Under the pieces are notes generated by a model that did no database searches, was not told the origin of the DNA, and saw only the letters and a program-made list of their open reading frames with translations. This document shows positions 1 to 8,451 of a stretch of DNA of 12,474 bases, piece by piece. This stretch comes from Mogibacterium sp. (lineage in GTDB: Bacteria > Bacillota_A > Clostridia > Peptostreptococcales > Anaerovoracaceae). The position numbers and the translations under genes are program-made. The first letter of the stretch is position 1. Each line of letters begins with the position of its first letter. The stretch spans positions 1 to 12,474 of the forward strand of contig JAFUGO010000026.1 of NCBI GenBank assembly GCA_017469325.1, read 5' to 3'.

Positions 1-1
1 G

Positions 2-2530
2 GCAGCTCTGCTCTCGCTCATCACTTCGCTTTACCAGAACGAGAATCCGTCGGATGTCTTCATTATACTATTTGTAGTCGTCCTCAACTCGGTGCTCGGA
101 GTCGTTCAGGAGAACAAAGCCGAGGAAGCCATCGAGGCTCTCAAGCAGATGACCGCCGCGAAGTCCAAGGTGCTGCGTGACGGACAAATCGTAAGCATCG
201 AGAGCAGCGGGCTCGTCGTGGGCGATGTGGTGATACTCGAAGCCGGCGACAGCATACCGGCTGACGGACGCATCATTGAGGAAGCTTCGATGAAGGTCGA
301 GGAGGCCGCGCTCACCGGAGAGTCCGTACCTGTGACAAAGCAGGCAGATCTCATTGAGCTCGGCGAAAACGCAAAAGATGTTCCGCTCGGCGACAGGCGC
401 AACATGGTATACATGGGAAGCACCGTCGTCTACGGCAGGGGCAAGGCCGTGATCACGGCCACCGGCATGTCGACGGAAATGGGAAAGATCGCGGATGCGA
501 TCTCTCAGGCAGAAGAGGAGCTCACGCCGCTCCAGATCAAGCTGGCTCAGCTCTCGCGCATACTCACAAAGCTGGTCCTTGCGATCTGCGTGTTCATCTT
601 TGCGCTTGGAGTTATCAAAGCCGGCAGGCTCAGCATGGATGTCATGATCGACACTTTCATGCTGGCGATCTCGCTGGCTGTAGCGGCTATACCTGAAGGA
701 CTTGTCGCGGTCGTCACCATAGTGCTTTCAATCGGAGTGACCAAGATGTCGCACCGCAACGCGGTCATAAGAAGGCTGACGGCTGTAGAGACCCTGGGCT
801 GCGCCCAGATCATCTGCTCGGACAAGACAGGTACTCTTACACAGAACAGGATGACCGTTGTCGACTATGCGGGTCATGACAGAGACCTGCTCGCGGCAGG
901 CATGGCGCTTTGCTGCGATGCCGAGCTCAAAAAGGATGAGGACGGCAAGGAAGAAGTCGTGGGCGAGCCTACGGAGGCGGCCCTCGTCGCGTACTCATCG
1001 GTGCAGAACCTTCCAAAGACAGAACTCGTGGATCTGTTCCCGCGTGTAGGAGAAGCTCCTTTCGATTCGGGACGCAAGATGATGTCCACGGTGCATAAGA
1101 ACAACGACATGGACGCTCCGGGCGGGCTCGAAACAGAGCTCGACAAGCTGATCGCCAGGTCTGAATACGTGCAGTTCACAAAGGGTGCTCCGGACGTAGT
1201 GCTGAAGCACTGCACACATATACTGACGGATCACGGCATCGAGCCGATCACAGAGGAGCTCGAGGCAAATGTAAAAAGAGACAACGCGAGAATGGCCGGA
1301 AAGGCGCTCAGAGTGCTCTCGCTCGCAGCCCGCGTCTACCATGAAAGACCGGATGACTTCTCGGATGAAGCTCTTGAGCGCGACCTCATATTTGTGGGCC
1401 TGCTGGGTATGATCGACCCTATCAGACCTGAGGTCAAGGATGCTGTCGCGGAGTGCCGCACGGCGGGCATCAGGCCTATCATGATCACAGGCGACCAGCT
1501 CGATACTGCCGTAGCGATCGGTAAGGACCTCGGCATAATCGAAAGCGCTGACGACGCTATACTCGGCTCGGCTCTCGACGACATGAGCGATGAAGAGCTT
1601 CTCAACAAGGTCGGCACATACTCGGTCTTCGCGAGGGTGCAGCCTGAGCATAAAGTAAGGATAGTCAAGGCGTGGCGTGCCCACAACATGGTAACGGCCA
1701 TGACCGGCGACGGAGTAAACGACGCTCCGGCCATCAAGTCCGCAGATATCGGGATCGGCATGGGTATCACCGGAACGGACGTCACAAAGAACGTTGCCGA
1801 CATGATACTGGCAGACGACAACTTCGCGACAATAGTCTCGGCAGTTGAAGAGGGCCGCAGGATATACTCCAACATCCGCAAGTCCATACAGTTCCTGCTC
1901 GCGACCAACATCAGCGAGGTGCTGTCCATACTGATCGCGACCATACTCAACTTCACCATACTCAAGCCGGCTCATCTGCTGTGGATCAACCTGATCACGG
2001 ATTCGCTGCCTGCTCTGGCTCTCGGAATGGAAGAGGGCGAAGGCGACGCAATGAAGCAGAAGCCGAGAAGCGCACGTGAAGGAGTATTCGCCGGCGGAAT
2101 GGATGTGGATATCATCTATCAGGGAGCGGTCACGACCCTCCTGGTACTCGCTGCTTACTTTATCGGTGAATACCTCGAGACCGGGCAGTGGCACATCGTT
2201 GCCAGCAATGACGGCATAACTATGGCCTTCCTCACTATGTCGATGTGCGAGATATTCCACTCGTTCAACATGAGGTCGCGCAGACAGTCGCTGTTCTCAC
2301 TCTCGAAGCAGAATCTCTGGCTCTGGGGATCGGCAGCTGTAGCCGTACTTCTTACCTCTATGGTCATCGAGATACCGGCGCTGGCAAGACTGTTTGAGTT
2401 CACGACCATAAGCCTTAAGGAGTATGGAGTCGCAATGGGGCTCGCTGTGCTCATAATCCCGATCGTGGAGATCGTAAAGGCGATACAGAGAGCCGTAGCC
2501 CGCAGCAAGGGAGAGGAGCTCCGCAGCTGA
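2..2530 (+). CDS. P-type Ca2+-transporting ATPase (type IIA/PMR1-like), N-terminus missing
   Basis: This membrane pump uses ATP to export cations, most likely Ca2+. The reading frame is open from base 2, and the residues before the first possible GTG start (92) still read as a transmembrane helix, so the true start lies before the window. From the position of the phosphorylated Asp compared with the family, I estimate about 60 residues are missing; 842 are visible. The family signatures appear in order: TGES in the actuator domain (314-325), IPEGL in M4 (about 689-703), the phosphorylation motif DKTGT (Asp at 821-823), KGAPD in the nucleotide domain, MITGD, and TGDGVNDAP in the P domain (about 1702-1737). 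M5 has N-x-x-E in 'TNISEVL', and M6 has 'NLITDSLPA' (Asn 1988, Asp 2000), matching the SERCA Ca2+ ligands. The position of SERCA Glu908 in M8 appears to be Ser, which favours a single-site pump. Substrate is inferred. The MATE gene follows after 55 bp. Confidence 0.93.
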   Translation, partial: AALLSLITSLYQNENPSDVFIILFVVVLNSVLGVVQENKAEEAIEALKQMTAAKSKVLRDGQIVSIESSGLVVGDVVILEAGDSIPADGRIIEEASMKVEEAALTGESVPVTKQADLIELGENAKDVPLGDRRNMVYMGSTVVYGRGKAVITATGMSTEMGKIADAISQAEEELTPLQIKLAQLSRILTKLVLAICVFIFALGVIKAGRLSMDVMIDTFMLAISLAVAAIPEGLVAVVTIVLSIGVTKMSHRNAVIRRLTAVETLGCAQIICSDKTGTLTQNRMTVVDYAGHDRDLLAAGMALCCDAELKKDEDGKEEVVGEPTEAALVAYSSVQNLPKTELVDLFPRVGEAPFDSGRKMMSTVHKNNDMDAPGGLETELDKLIARSEYVQFTKGAPDVVLKHCTHILTDHGIEPITEELEANVKRDNARMAGKALRVLSLAARVYHERPDDFSDEALERDLIFVGLLGMIDPIRPEVKDAVAECRTAGIRPIMITGDQLDTAVAIGKDLGIIESADDAILGSALDDMSDEELLNKVGTYSVFARVQPEHKVRIVKAWRAHNMVTAMTGDGVNDAPAIKSADIGIGMGITGTDVTKNVADMILADDNFATIVSAVEEGRRIYSNIRKSIQFLLATNISEVLSILIATILNFTILKPAHLLWINLITDSLPALALGMEEGEGDAMKQKPRSAREGVFAGGMDVDIIYQGAVTTLLVLAAYFIGEYLETGQWHIVASNDGITMAFLTMSMCEIFHSFNMRSRRQSLFSLSKQNLWLWGSAAVAVLLTSMVIEIPALARLFEFTTISLKEYGVAMGLAVLIIPIVEIVKAIQRAVARSKGEELRS

Positions 2531-2541
2531 CGCGGACTTCT

Positions 2542-2556
2542 CCGGGGCCGGCCCGG
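2542..2556. other. GC-only hairpin between the ATPase and MATE genes
   Basis: A perfect 5-bp inverted repeat, CCGGG (2542-2546) and CCCGG (2552-2556), encloses a 5-base loop. An alternating AT tract follows from about 2558. There is no T-run, so it is not a standard intrinsic terminator. It could slow the ribosome or polymerase, or protect an mRNA end between the two genes, but no function is shown. The structure lies 12 bp after the ATPase stop codon. Confidence 0.3.
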
Positions 2557-2585
2557 CATATATATAAATCAGAAAGAACTATAAG

Positions 2586-4049
2586 ATGAGTAAACCCGAA
2601 AACTTAGAAATAAAAGAAAATGAAAGCGTGAATAAAGGGAACGGACCCGTGCAGAAGCGCGATTCAGATAAGCTCGGCACGGAGCCGGTGCATCCGCTGC
2701 TTCTGAAGATGTCGGCGCCTCTTGCGGTGTCGATGTTCGTGATGGCGCTGTATAATATAGTAGACTCGATCTACCTGGGCCATTACAGCACGGACTCGCT
2801 GACGGCCGTCTCATACTGCTTCCCGTTCCAGAACCTCAATGTGGCGTTCGGAATAGGTACCGCAGTCGGAATGAGCGCGCTGCTGTCGAGGTATCTCGGA
2901 GCCAAGGAGTACGACAAGGCAGACAAGGTCGCGCATAACGGATTCATACTGGCGGCGATCAACTACATACTGTTCTTTGTTATCGGATGCTTCGCGGGTC
3001 CTATAATGAGGCTGATCACATCGTCCTCCACAAGTGCGATGATCATCTCAGAGGGAACGGCTTACCTCCGCATAACGCAGTGGCTCTCCATCGCGCCGAT
3101 GATACAGTCGATGCTCGAGAGACTGCTCCAGGGCACGGGCAAGACTAATTACATCTTCTATATGCAGTTGTCGAGCACGCTCTTCAACGCTGTCGTCGAC
3201 CCGATACTAATCTTCGGATTCTTCGGGCTGCCGGCGATGGGAGCAAAGGGCGCCGCGATCGCGACGGTGTTCGGACAGATACTCGGATGCATACTCGGCC
3301 TGATATTCAATAGAAAGTTCAATAAGGAGATCGGGCTCTCGGTACACAAACTGCGCCCGCACCTTCAGTCCATGAAGGAGATCTACAGGATAGGTATCCC
3401 TTCTATAGTGCTGCAGTCGGTAGGCGCGGTGATGAACTTCAGCCTAAATCAGATACTCGCGATGTTCTCCGACCTCGCGGTCGCAACATTCGGAGTGTAC
3501 TTCAAGCTGCAGTGCTTCAGATTCATGCCTCTCTTCGGTATGAACAACGCGTCGGTGCCTATCATCGCGTACAACTACGGCGCGGACAGAAGGGACAGAC
3601 TCGAGAAGTGCATGAGCATAGGCGTCAGATACGGCATAGGACTCATGTCGATCGGGACCATAGTGTTCTGGCTGTTCCCGGAGCAGCTGATGGCGCTCTT
3701 CAACGCGCCTCCTGAGATGGTGGCCATGGGTGTCGTGGCGCTCCATACGATATCGCTCAACTTCCCGTTCGCGGGCTACGCCATAATGAGGGGAGCGTCC
3801 TTCCAGGCCCTCGGCAAGAGCGTGTACAGCATGAACATCTCGCTCGTCAGACAGCTCCTCATAATCATACCGTGCGCGTTCATCTTCGCTAAGATCGGCG
3901 GAGTCAACATGGTATGGTGGGCATTCCCGGTCGCGGAAGTCGCGGGTATGACGATGTCAATTATGTACACTAAACGCATAAGAAAGAATATAATAAGTAA
4001 AATGACACCGCGTGACGCGGACGGAAATCCGCTCGCGGCCGAAGCTTAA
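2586..4049 (+). CDS. MATE-family multidrug/Na+(H+)-coupled efflux transporter
   Basis: A 487-residue integral membrane protein of the MATE family, whose members export drugs or metabolites using a Na+ or H+ gradient. Its length is typical for the family. A hydrophilic N-terminus of about 38 residues, rich in Lys, Glu and Asn, precedes a first helix with the recognisable MATE pattern: 'PLAVSMFVMALYNIVDSIYLG', about residues 44-65. 'AVGMSALLSRYLGAKE' follows in TM2-3, and the second half repeats the layout ('GIPSIVLQSVGAVMNFSLNQIL'), as expected of the two six-helix bundles. The ATG at 2586 is chosen because no better start precedes the first helix. Its Shine-Dalgarno site is poor (AAAG at about 2573-2576). 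The first codons are AT-rich, as often seen at weakly initiated genes. Substrate cannot be told from sequence. A folate-enzyme gene follows after 32 bp. Confidence 0.92.
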   Translation: MSKPENLEIKENESVNKGNGPVQKRDSDKLGTEPVHPLLLKMSAPLAVSMFVMALYNIVDSIYLGHYSTDSLTAVSYCFPFQNLNVAFGIGTAVGMSALLSRYLGAKEYDKADKVAHNGFILAAINYILFFVIGCFAGPIMRLITSSSTSAMIISEGTAYLRITQWLSIAPMIQSMLERLLQGTGKTNYIFYMQLSSTLFNAVVDPILIFGFFGLPAMGAKGAAIATVFGQILGCILGLIFNRKFNKEIGLSVHKLRPHLQSMKEIYRIGIPSIVLQSVGAVMNFSLNQILAMFSDLAVATFGVYFKLQCFRFMPLFGMNNASVPIIAYNYGADRRDRLEKCMSIGVRYGIGLMSIGTIVFWLFPEQLMALFNAPPEMVAMGVVALHTISLNFPFAGYAIMRGASFQALGKSVYSMNISLVRQLLIIIPCAFIFAKIGGVNMVWWAFPVAEVAGMTMSIMYTKRIRKNIISKMTPRDADGNPLAAEA

Positions 4050-4081
4050 AAACTCAGGCCCGGACAGCAAAGGTTGGCGGA

Positions 4082-4681
4082 ATGAAGGACAAGTCTGAAG
4101 TCAGAAAAGAAATAAGGGAGAAAATGAAGGCGACGTCGCAGGAGTACCGCGACGGGGCTTCGGCGACTATTGCCGTGAACGCGCTCAGCATTCCCGAGAT
4201 GCATAAGGCCAAAAGGGTGCTGGTGTACTTTTCGGTCGGCAGCGAGCCCGGTACGCTCGCGCTCATAAACAAATTGCTCGAGTCCGGCAAAAAGGTCTGC
4301 CTTCCGCTCTGCACTGACTTCGATGAAGAGGGTAACAAGACCGATACCGTGGACGCCATGGAGGCGAGACAGATAAACAGCTTTGACGATCTTGTGCCCG
4401 GGGCCTACGGGATACCCGAGCCGAAGGCGGAAACAAAGATGATACCGCCGCGTAAGATAGATCTTATAATCCTGCCGTGCGTGTCCTGCGACAGAAGCTG
4501 CGGAAGGCTCGGCCACGGGGCGGGGTATTACGATAAATACCTTAGCATGGTCAGACCGGGATGCTTCAAGATGGCGCTCTGCTTCGAAGAGGCACTGGCG
4601 GATGAGATACCCGTCGAGGAGCATGATGTCAGGATGGACGCGGTCGTCACCGAAAAGACGGTGTACCGATGGCGCGGCTGA
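4082..4681 (+). CDS. 5-formyltetrahydrofolate cyclo-ligase (5,10-methenyl-THF synthetase)
   Basis: A cytoplasmic one-carbon enzyme that uses ATP to convert 5-formyl-THF to 5,10-methenyl-THF, returning a storage or inhibitory folate to the active pool. At 199 residues it is the usual family size. The N-terminal basic helix 'KSEVRKEIREKMK' is typical, 'VLVYFSVGSEPGT' matches the conserved segment around residues 40-55, and the family's C-terminal ATP/folate loop is present as 'RLGHGAGYYDKYL' (residues 142-154; usual form RLGxGxGYYDR). Just before it the usual 'PGVAFD' reads 'PCVSCDRSC', placing Cys at 133, 136 and 140. The start is supported by AAAGG (4069-4073), 8 bp before ATG. Gap to MATE is 32 bp and to trpS 60 bp, with no terminator, so it is probably co-transcribed. 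The family call is firm; the meaning of the cysteines is unknown. Confidence 0.93.
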   Translation: MKDKSEVRKEIREKMKATSQEYRDGASATIAVNALSIPEMHKAKRVLVYFSVGSEPGTLALINKLLESGKKVCLPLCTDFDEEGNKTDTVDAMEARQINSFDDLVPGAYGIPEPKAETKMIPPRKIDLIILPCVSCDRSCGRLGHGAGYYDKYLSMVRPGCFKMALCFEEALADEIPVEEHDVRMDAVVTEKTVYRWRG

Positions 4682-4723
4682 TACACAGCAGATGACCGGC
4701 AGACATTGATTAAGTAAGCATAA

Positions 4724-5830
<1,107 letters not shown>

Positions 5831-5836
5831 AGCAGG

Positions 5837-7519
5837 ATGAAGCCGGACAGAACAAGCGATTCAGCGGTGGTAGAAAACCTCCGGATGAAGAAGCATTTCA
5901 AATACAGGCTGATAATCGAGGGCGTCGTAATAGGTTTTATTACCGGCGCCCTTATTGCGGTGTTCAGACTCATGCTTGCCGGGGCGGACAGCCTCAGGGG
6001 ACGGATGGTGGAGCTCGCGCATAGCGGCGCCGCGGGAGCGGCGATCGCAGCTCTTGTGCTTCTTGCGGTCGCGCTCGTTGTGTCGTGGCTTCTGGGGCGC
6101 GAGCCGGATATAGCGGGATCGGGCATCCCGCAGGTAGAGGCTGAGCTAAGAGGCATGAAGGACATGTGCTGGTGGCGGGTCATCGCAGCCAAGGTCGCGG
6201 GATGCGCCCTGGCGATAGGCGGAGGGCTCGCGCTCGGCCGGGAGGGGCCGAGCATTCAGCTCGGCTCGATGGTCGGCAAGGGTGTCGCGAGGGCCGGGCA
6301 TCGCCTGCTCACCGAGGAGCGCCTCCTTATTACCTGCGGAGCGGGAGCAGGCCTCTCGGCCGCATTCGGAGCGCCGCTCGCCGGAGCCATATTCAGCCTC
6401 GAAGAACTGCACAGGAATTTCTCCGCAGAGGTTCTGCTTACCACGATGGCGGCGAGCGCTGCAGGCGATTTCGTTGCCGCGAATATACTGGGACTCGATC
6501 CGGTATTCGGACTTACCATAGAGCACAGTCTGCCTCTTAAGTATTACTGGGCGGTCGTAGCGCTGGGGCTTCTGCTGGGAGCTTTCGGTGTTCTGTATAA
6601 CAGGACTATAGCCTTCATGCAGGATCTCTTTGAAAAGACCGGAAAGAGGATATCTGAATTCGCGTGCAGGCTCATCGGCAAACAGGAATCCGTCATAAGC
6701 GACGGGCTTCACCCTACGGTAATAGGCGAGCGCCTCGCACGTACCGGCCGCATGCTGGCGGCCTTCGCGATCGCTTACATCCTCATCTTCGCATACCCTG
6801 ACGCTCTCGGCAGCAGCAGCGGTCTGGTCGGAGCGGTGAGCCGCGGCGAATACGCCCTCGGCGGACTCGCTCTTCTTTTGCTTATAAAATTCATATTCTC
6901 TACGGCGAGCTTCGGCTCGGGCTCACCGGGCGGCATCTTTCTGCCGCTGCTCGTGCTCGGCGCTGTGACCGGCGGAATCTTTTCACGCCTTCTGGGGCTC
7001 GCCGGAATAGAGCAGACATACATAACTGAATTCGTGGTCATAGCGATGGCCGGCTACTTCGCGGCCATAGTCCGCGCTCCGGTCACAGGCGTGGTGCTCA
7101 TCACCGAGATGACCGGCGACTTCGCGACGCTCCTGCCGCTGGTGCTGGCGTCTCTCATCGCTTATCTGACCGCCGAATCCATGGGCGCAAAACCAATATA
7201 TACCCAGCTCCTCGAGAGAAGCATGGGAAGATCCGCCGCGGCTAAGGCGCCTTCGCATATGAGATCATCTTTCCGCGACAGAAAAGCCGTTGTGGACGCA
7301 GAGGTGGATCTCGGCTCTCACATGGACGGCCGCCATGTATCCGAATTCGGCCTGCCTCTCGGCACGCTGATCGTATCGGTCATAAGGGATGGCGTTGAGA
7401 TAATACCGGACGGCCATACTATACTCCGTGCGGGGGACGAGCTCGAGATAATAACCAGAGAGGCTGACATAGCTGACGTCGAGAACATAGTCGATCAGGC
7501 CTGCCGCCGGATGGGGTAG
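5837..7519 (+). CDS. ClC-family Cl-/H+ exchanger with C-terminal RCK_C (TrkA-C) domain
   Basis: A 560-residue membrane transporter exchanging chloride for protons, used elsewhere for acid tolerance and membrane-potential balance. The ClC core carries the three anion-selectivity motifs: GSGIP (94-98), GREGP (134-138, with gating Glu136) and 'GSPGGIFLP' (about nt 6918-6944). 'SLEEL' follows, where Glu190 lines up with the internal proton glutamate Glu203 of ClC-ec1 (spacing 54, against 55 in ec1). 'KPIYTQLLE' provides the conserved pore Tyr. Both glutamates argue for an exchanger rather than a channel. From about residue 480 a soluble tail has the RCK_C pattern ('LPLGTLIVSVIRDG', then 'RAGDELEII'), probably a ligand-sensing regulatory domain. 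ATG 5837 lies 6 bp after trpS; a second ATG at 5885 (MKKHFKYR) is possible and would cost only 16 hydrophilic residues. Substrate is inferred from motifs. Confidence 0.93.
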   Translation: MKPDRTSDSAVVENLRMKKHFKYRLIIEGVVIGFITGALIAVFRLMLAGADSLRGRMVELAHSGAAGAAIAALVLLAVALVVSWLLGREPDIAGSGIPQVEAELRGMKDMCWWRVIAAKVAGCALAIGGGLALGREGPSIQLGSMVGKGVARAGHRLLTEERLLITCGAGAGLSAAFGAPLAGAIFSLEELHRNFSAEVLLTTMAASAAGDFVAANILGLDPVFGLTIEHSLPLKYYWAVVALGLLLGAFGVLYNRTIAFMQDLFEKTGKRISEFACRLIGKQESVISDGLHPTVIGERLARTGRMLAAFAIAYILIFAYPDALGSSSGLVGAVSRGEYALGGLALLLLIKFIFSTASFGSGSPGGIFLPLLVLGAVTGGIFSRLLGLAGIEQTYITEFVVIAMAGYFAAIVRAPVTGVVLITEMTGDFATLLPLVLASLIAYLTAESMGAKPIYTQLLERSMGRSAAAKAPSHMRSSFRDRKAVVDAEVDLGSHMDGRHVSEFGLPLGTLIVSVIRDGVEIIPDGHTILRAGDELEIITREADIADVENIVDQACRRMG

Positions 7520-7535
7520 AAAGCGGGTGGACAAT

Positions 7536-7567
7536 CTTCACATATTCGACTAATTATGGTCGTGAAG
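7536..7567. repeat. Inverted repeat CTTCAC-N20-GTGAAG upstream of the flavodoxin-like gene
   Basis: CTTCAC (7536-7541) and GTGAAG (7562-7567) are exact reverse complements. A nested GAC (7548-7550)/GTC (7559-7561) pair lies inside. The repeat covers the region where a -35 element would sit and ends 6 bp before the -10 hexamer at 7574. It could be a regulator site, or a weak hairpin behind the ClC stop codon at 7519. There is no T-run, so termination here is doubtful. Confidence 0.35.
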
Positions 7568-7570
7568 TAG

Positions 7571-7579
7571 TGCTACAAT
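7571..7579 (+). promoter_or_regulatory. Extended -10 promoter for the flavodoxin-like gene
   Basis: TGCTACAAT reads as an extended -10 element (TG, one base, TACAAT at 7574-7579; consensus TGnTATAAT). No good -35 lies 16-18 bp upstream, which is tolerated when the TG extension is present. It sits in the 109-bp gap between the ClC and flavodoxin-like genes, with an AT-rich tract on both sides. Transcription would start near 7586, giving a leader of about 43 bases. Prediction by eye only. Confidence 0.5.
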
Positions 7580-7628
7580 TTTATATGTGCTTAAAGGGAG
7601 CTGTGATCGATACACAAAATAAGGCTTT

Positions 7629-8282
7629 ATGATCAGAAAAGTAGCAGGTCTGTATTTCAGTCCCGCCGGGGGCGCTGCCGAGATGACAGAGCGCCTGGCG
7701 GAGCAAATAGGAGCGATACTTAGAGACTGCTGTCCTGACGGCGTTAAGGTTGAGTGTCATGATCTCACAAAAGAAACGCAGGGCATCGGGATAGATGAAG
7801 AGACAGTCGCAGTCATAGGTATGCCTGTTTACGTGGGAAAGATCCCGCTTCCGGGAGCCGCTGCGCTCAGAAGTGTCGAAGGCAAGGGAGCTCTTGCTCT
7901 TACGGCCGTGACTTACGGCGGCAGGTCATACGGCAACGCTCTGTATGAGCTCAGCCGCATCACAGAAGACTGCGGGTTCAAGCCGGTCGGAGCCGGGGCA
8001 TTCATGCACAGCTTCATGGCTCTTCGCGGCAGCTCAAGACCGTCCGAGCCTTTGCTGGATACCGAAGTCATGTCGGACTTCTGCAAAGCGGCATCGGCAA
8101 AGATAATGAGGCTCGGAGGCAGCGAGGTAGAGGCTCTTAAGATCAGACCTATGCCGGTAGAAGTAAAGGGCAGGATGCCCGTGCACAAGATAAGCCGGAT
8201 CTCTCCGGCGGCAGCCGCAACAGCTCAGAAACTGATCGAGCTGATCAGCGTAAAAAGGCGCAGGTCTGAGTGGTTCCTGTAA
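7629..8282 (+). CDS. Flavodoxin-like protein resembling the N-terminal half of EFR1-type flavodoxin-ferredoxins
   Basis: A 217-residue soluble protein with a flavodoxin-like start: strand 'VAGLYFSPAGGA' then a helix. 'AVIGMPVYVGKIP' (about 60-72), 'TAVTYGGRSYGNALYEL' (about 95-112) and 'CGFKPVGAGAFMHSF' (about 118-132) follow the pattern of EFR1-family proteins, which normally carry electrons between FMN and two [4Fe-4S] clusters. Two things are odd. The FMN-phosphate loop, usually SPTGxT, reads S-P-A-G-G-A (11-16), losing both threonines. And the C-terminus stops after a basic helix with no CxxCxxC ferredoxin motif; the terminator follows at once, so no frameshifted remainder exists. The start is fixed because an in-frame TAA occupies 7620-7622. 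A short TAAGG (7620-7624) lies 4 bp before ATG. A low-potential redox role is possible, but FMN binding is doubtful. Function unknown. Confidence 0.7.
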   Translation: MIRKVAGLYFSPAGGAAEMTERLAEQIGAILRDCCPDGVKVECHDLTKETQGIGIDEETVAVIGMPVYVGKIPLPGAAALRSVEGKGALALTAVTYGGRSYGNALYELSRITEDCGFKPVGAGAFMHSFMALRGSSRPSEPLLDTEVMSDFCKAASAKIMRLGGSEVEALKIRPMPVEVKGRMPVHKISRISPAAAATAQKLIELISVKRRRSEWFL

Positions 8283-8284
8283 AA

Positions 8285-8294
8285 TTGTATACAA
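8285..8294. repeat. 10-bp palindrome TTGTATACAA
   Basis: A perfect palindrome centred on GTATAC, beginning 2 bp after the flavodoxin-like stop codon and lying just before the terminator hairpin. It shares the GTATAC core with two boxes at the downstream promoter (8452-8461 and 8469-8476). It may be a repressor half of a looped operator, or chance. The shape (xxGTATACxx) is compatible with a GntR-type site, which is inference only. Confidence 0.35.
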
Positions 8295-8301
8295 AATACG
8301 G

Positions 8302-8330
8302 CCTTTTCCGCCCGGAAAGGGTCTTTTTTA
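8302..8330 (+). terminator. Intrinsic terminator after the flavodoxin-like gene
   Basis: CCTTTTCC (8302-8309) and GGAAAGG (8314-8320) form a stem of 7 bp with one bulged T around a 4-base loop (GCCC). It is followed by G-T-C and then six T residues (8324-8329). It lies 20 bp after the stop codon at 8282 and separates this gene from the citrate-pathway unit. Confidence 0.8.
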
Positions 8331-8420
8331 TTGCCTTTCTGGACTGGGTGCTGAAATTCGGGCTTTTTGGACCTGCGGTTCACGACCCTGCAAAAACCGC
8401 GCAAATTCAAGGGAAAAAGG

Positions 8421-8449
8421 TTGACTGCAGACCGCCGCGGCCCTAAAAT
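8421..8449 (+). promoter_or_regulatory. Sigma-70-type promoter of the Re-citrate synthase operon
   Basis: TTGACT (8421-8426) and TAAAAT (8444-8449) match the -35 and -10 consensus at 5/6 positions each, with the ideal 17-bp spacer. The spacer is strikingly GC-rich (CCGCCGCGGCCC), unlike the flanks. Transcription should start near 8456, within the palindrome at 8452-8461, giving a leader of about 35 bases before ATG 8491. GGAGG (8478-8482) is a strong ribosome site 8 bp before that ATG. Of the 208-bp gap 8283-8490, the stretch 8331-8420 holds only a weak GCGGTT/AACCGC inverted repeat (8375-8380, 8395-8400) and nothing else I can name. Confidence 0.75.
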
Positions 8450-8451
8450 AC

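Noticed and set aside
995..2260. A 421-codon open frame on the - strand opposite the Ca2+ ATPase
   Set aside because: Same kind of antisense shadow; the + strand protein has every P-type ATPase motif.
5831..5836. Fluoride riboswitch and CLC-F type fluoride exporter
   Set aside because: The gap before the ClC gene is 6 bp, leaving no room for a riboswitch. The protein has the canonical GSGIP and GREGP chloride motifs and the proton glutamate.
8375..8400. GCGGTT/AACCGC inverted repeat as a second terminator
   Set aside because: The stem is only 6 bp with a 14-base loop and no T-run follows. A good terminator already exists at 8302-8330.
8348..8446. GTG-initiated 32-codon ORF in the gap before the synthase
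   Set aside because: It has no ribosome site, runs through the predicted -35 and -10, and encodes nothing recognisable.
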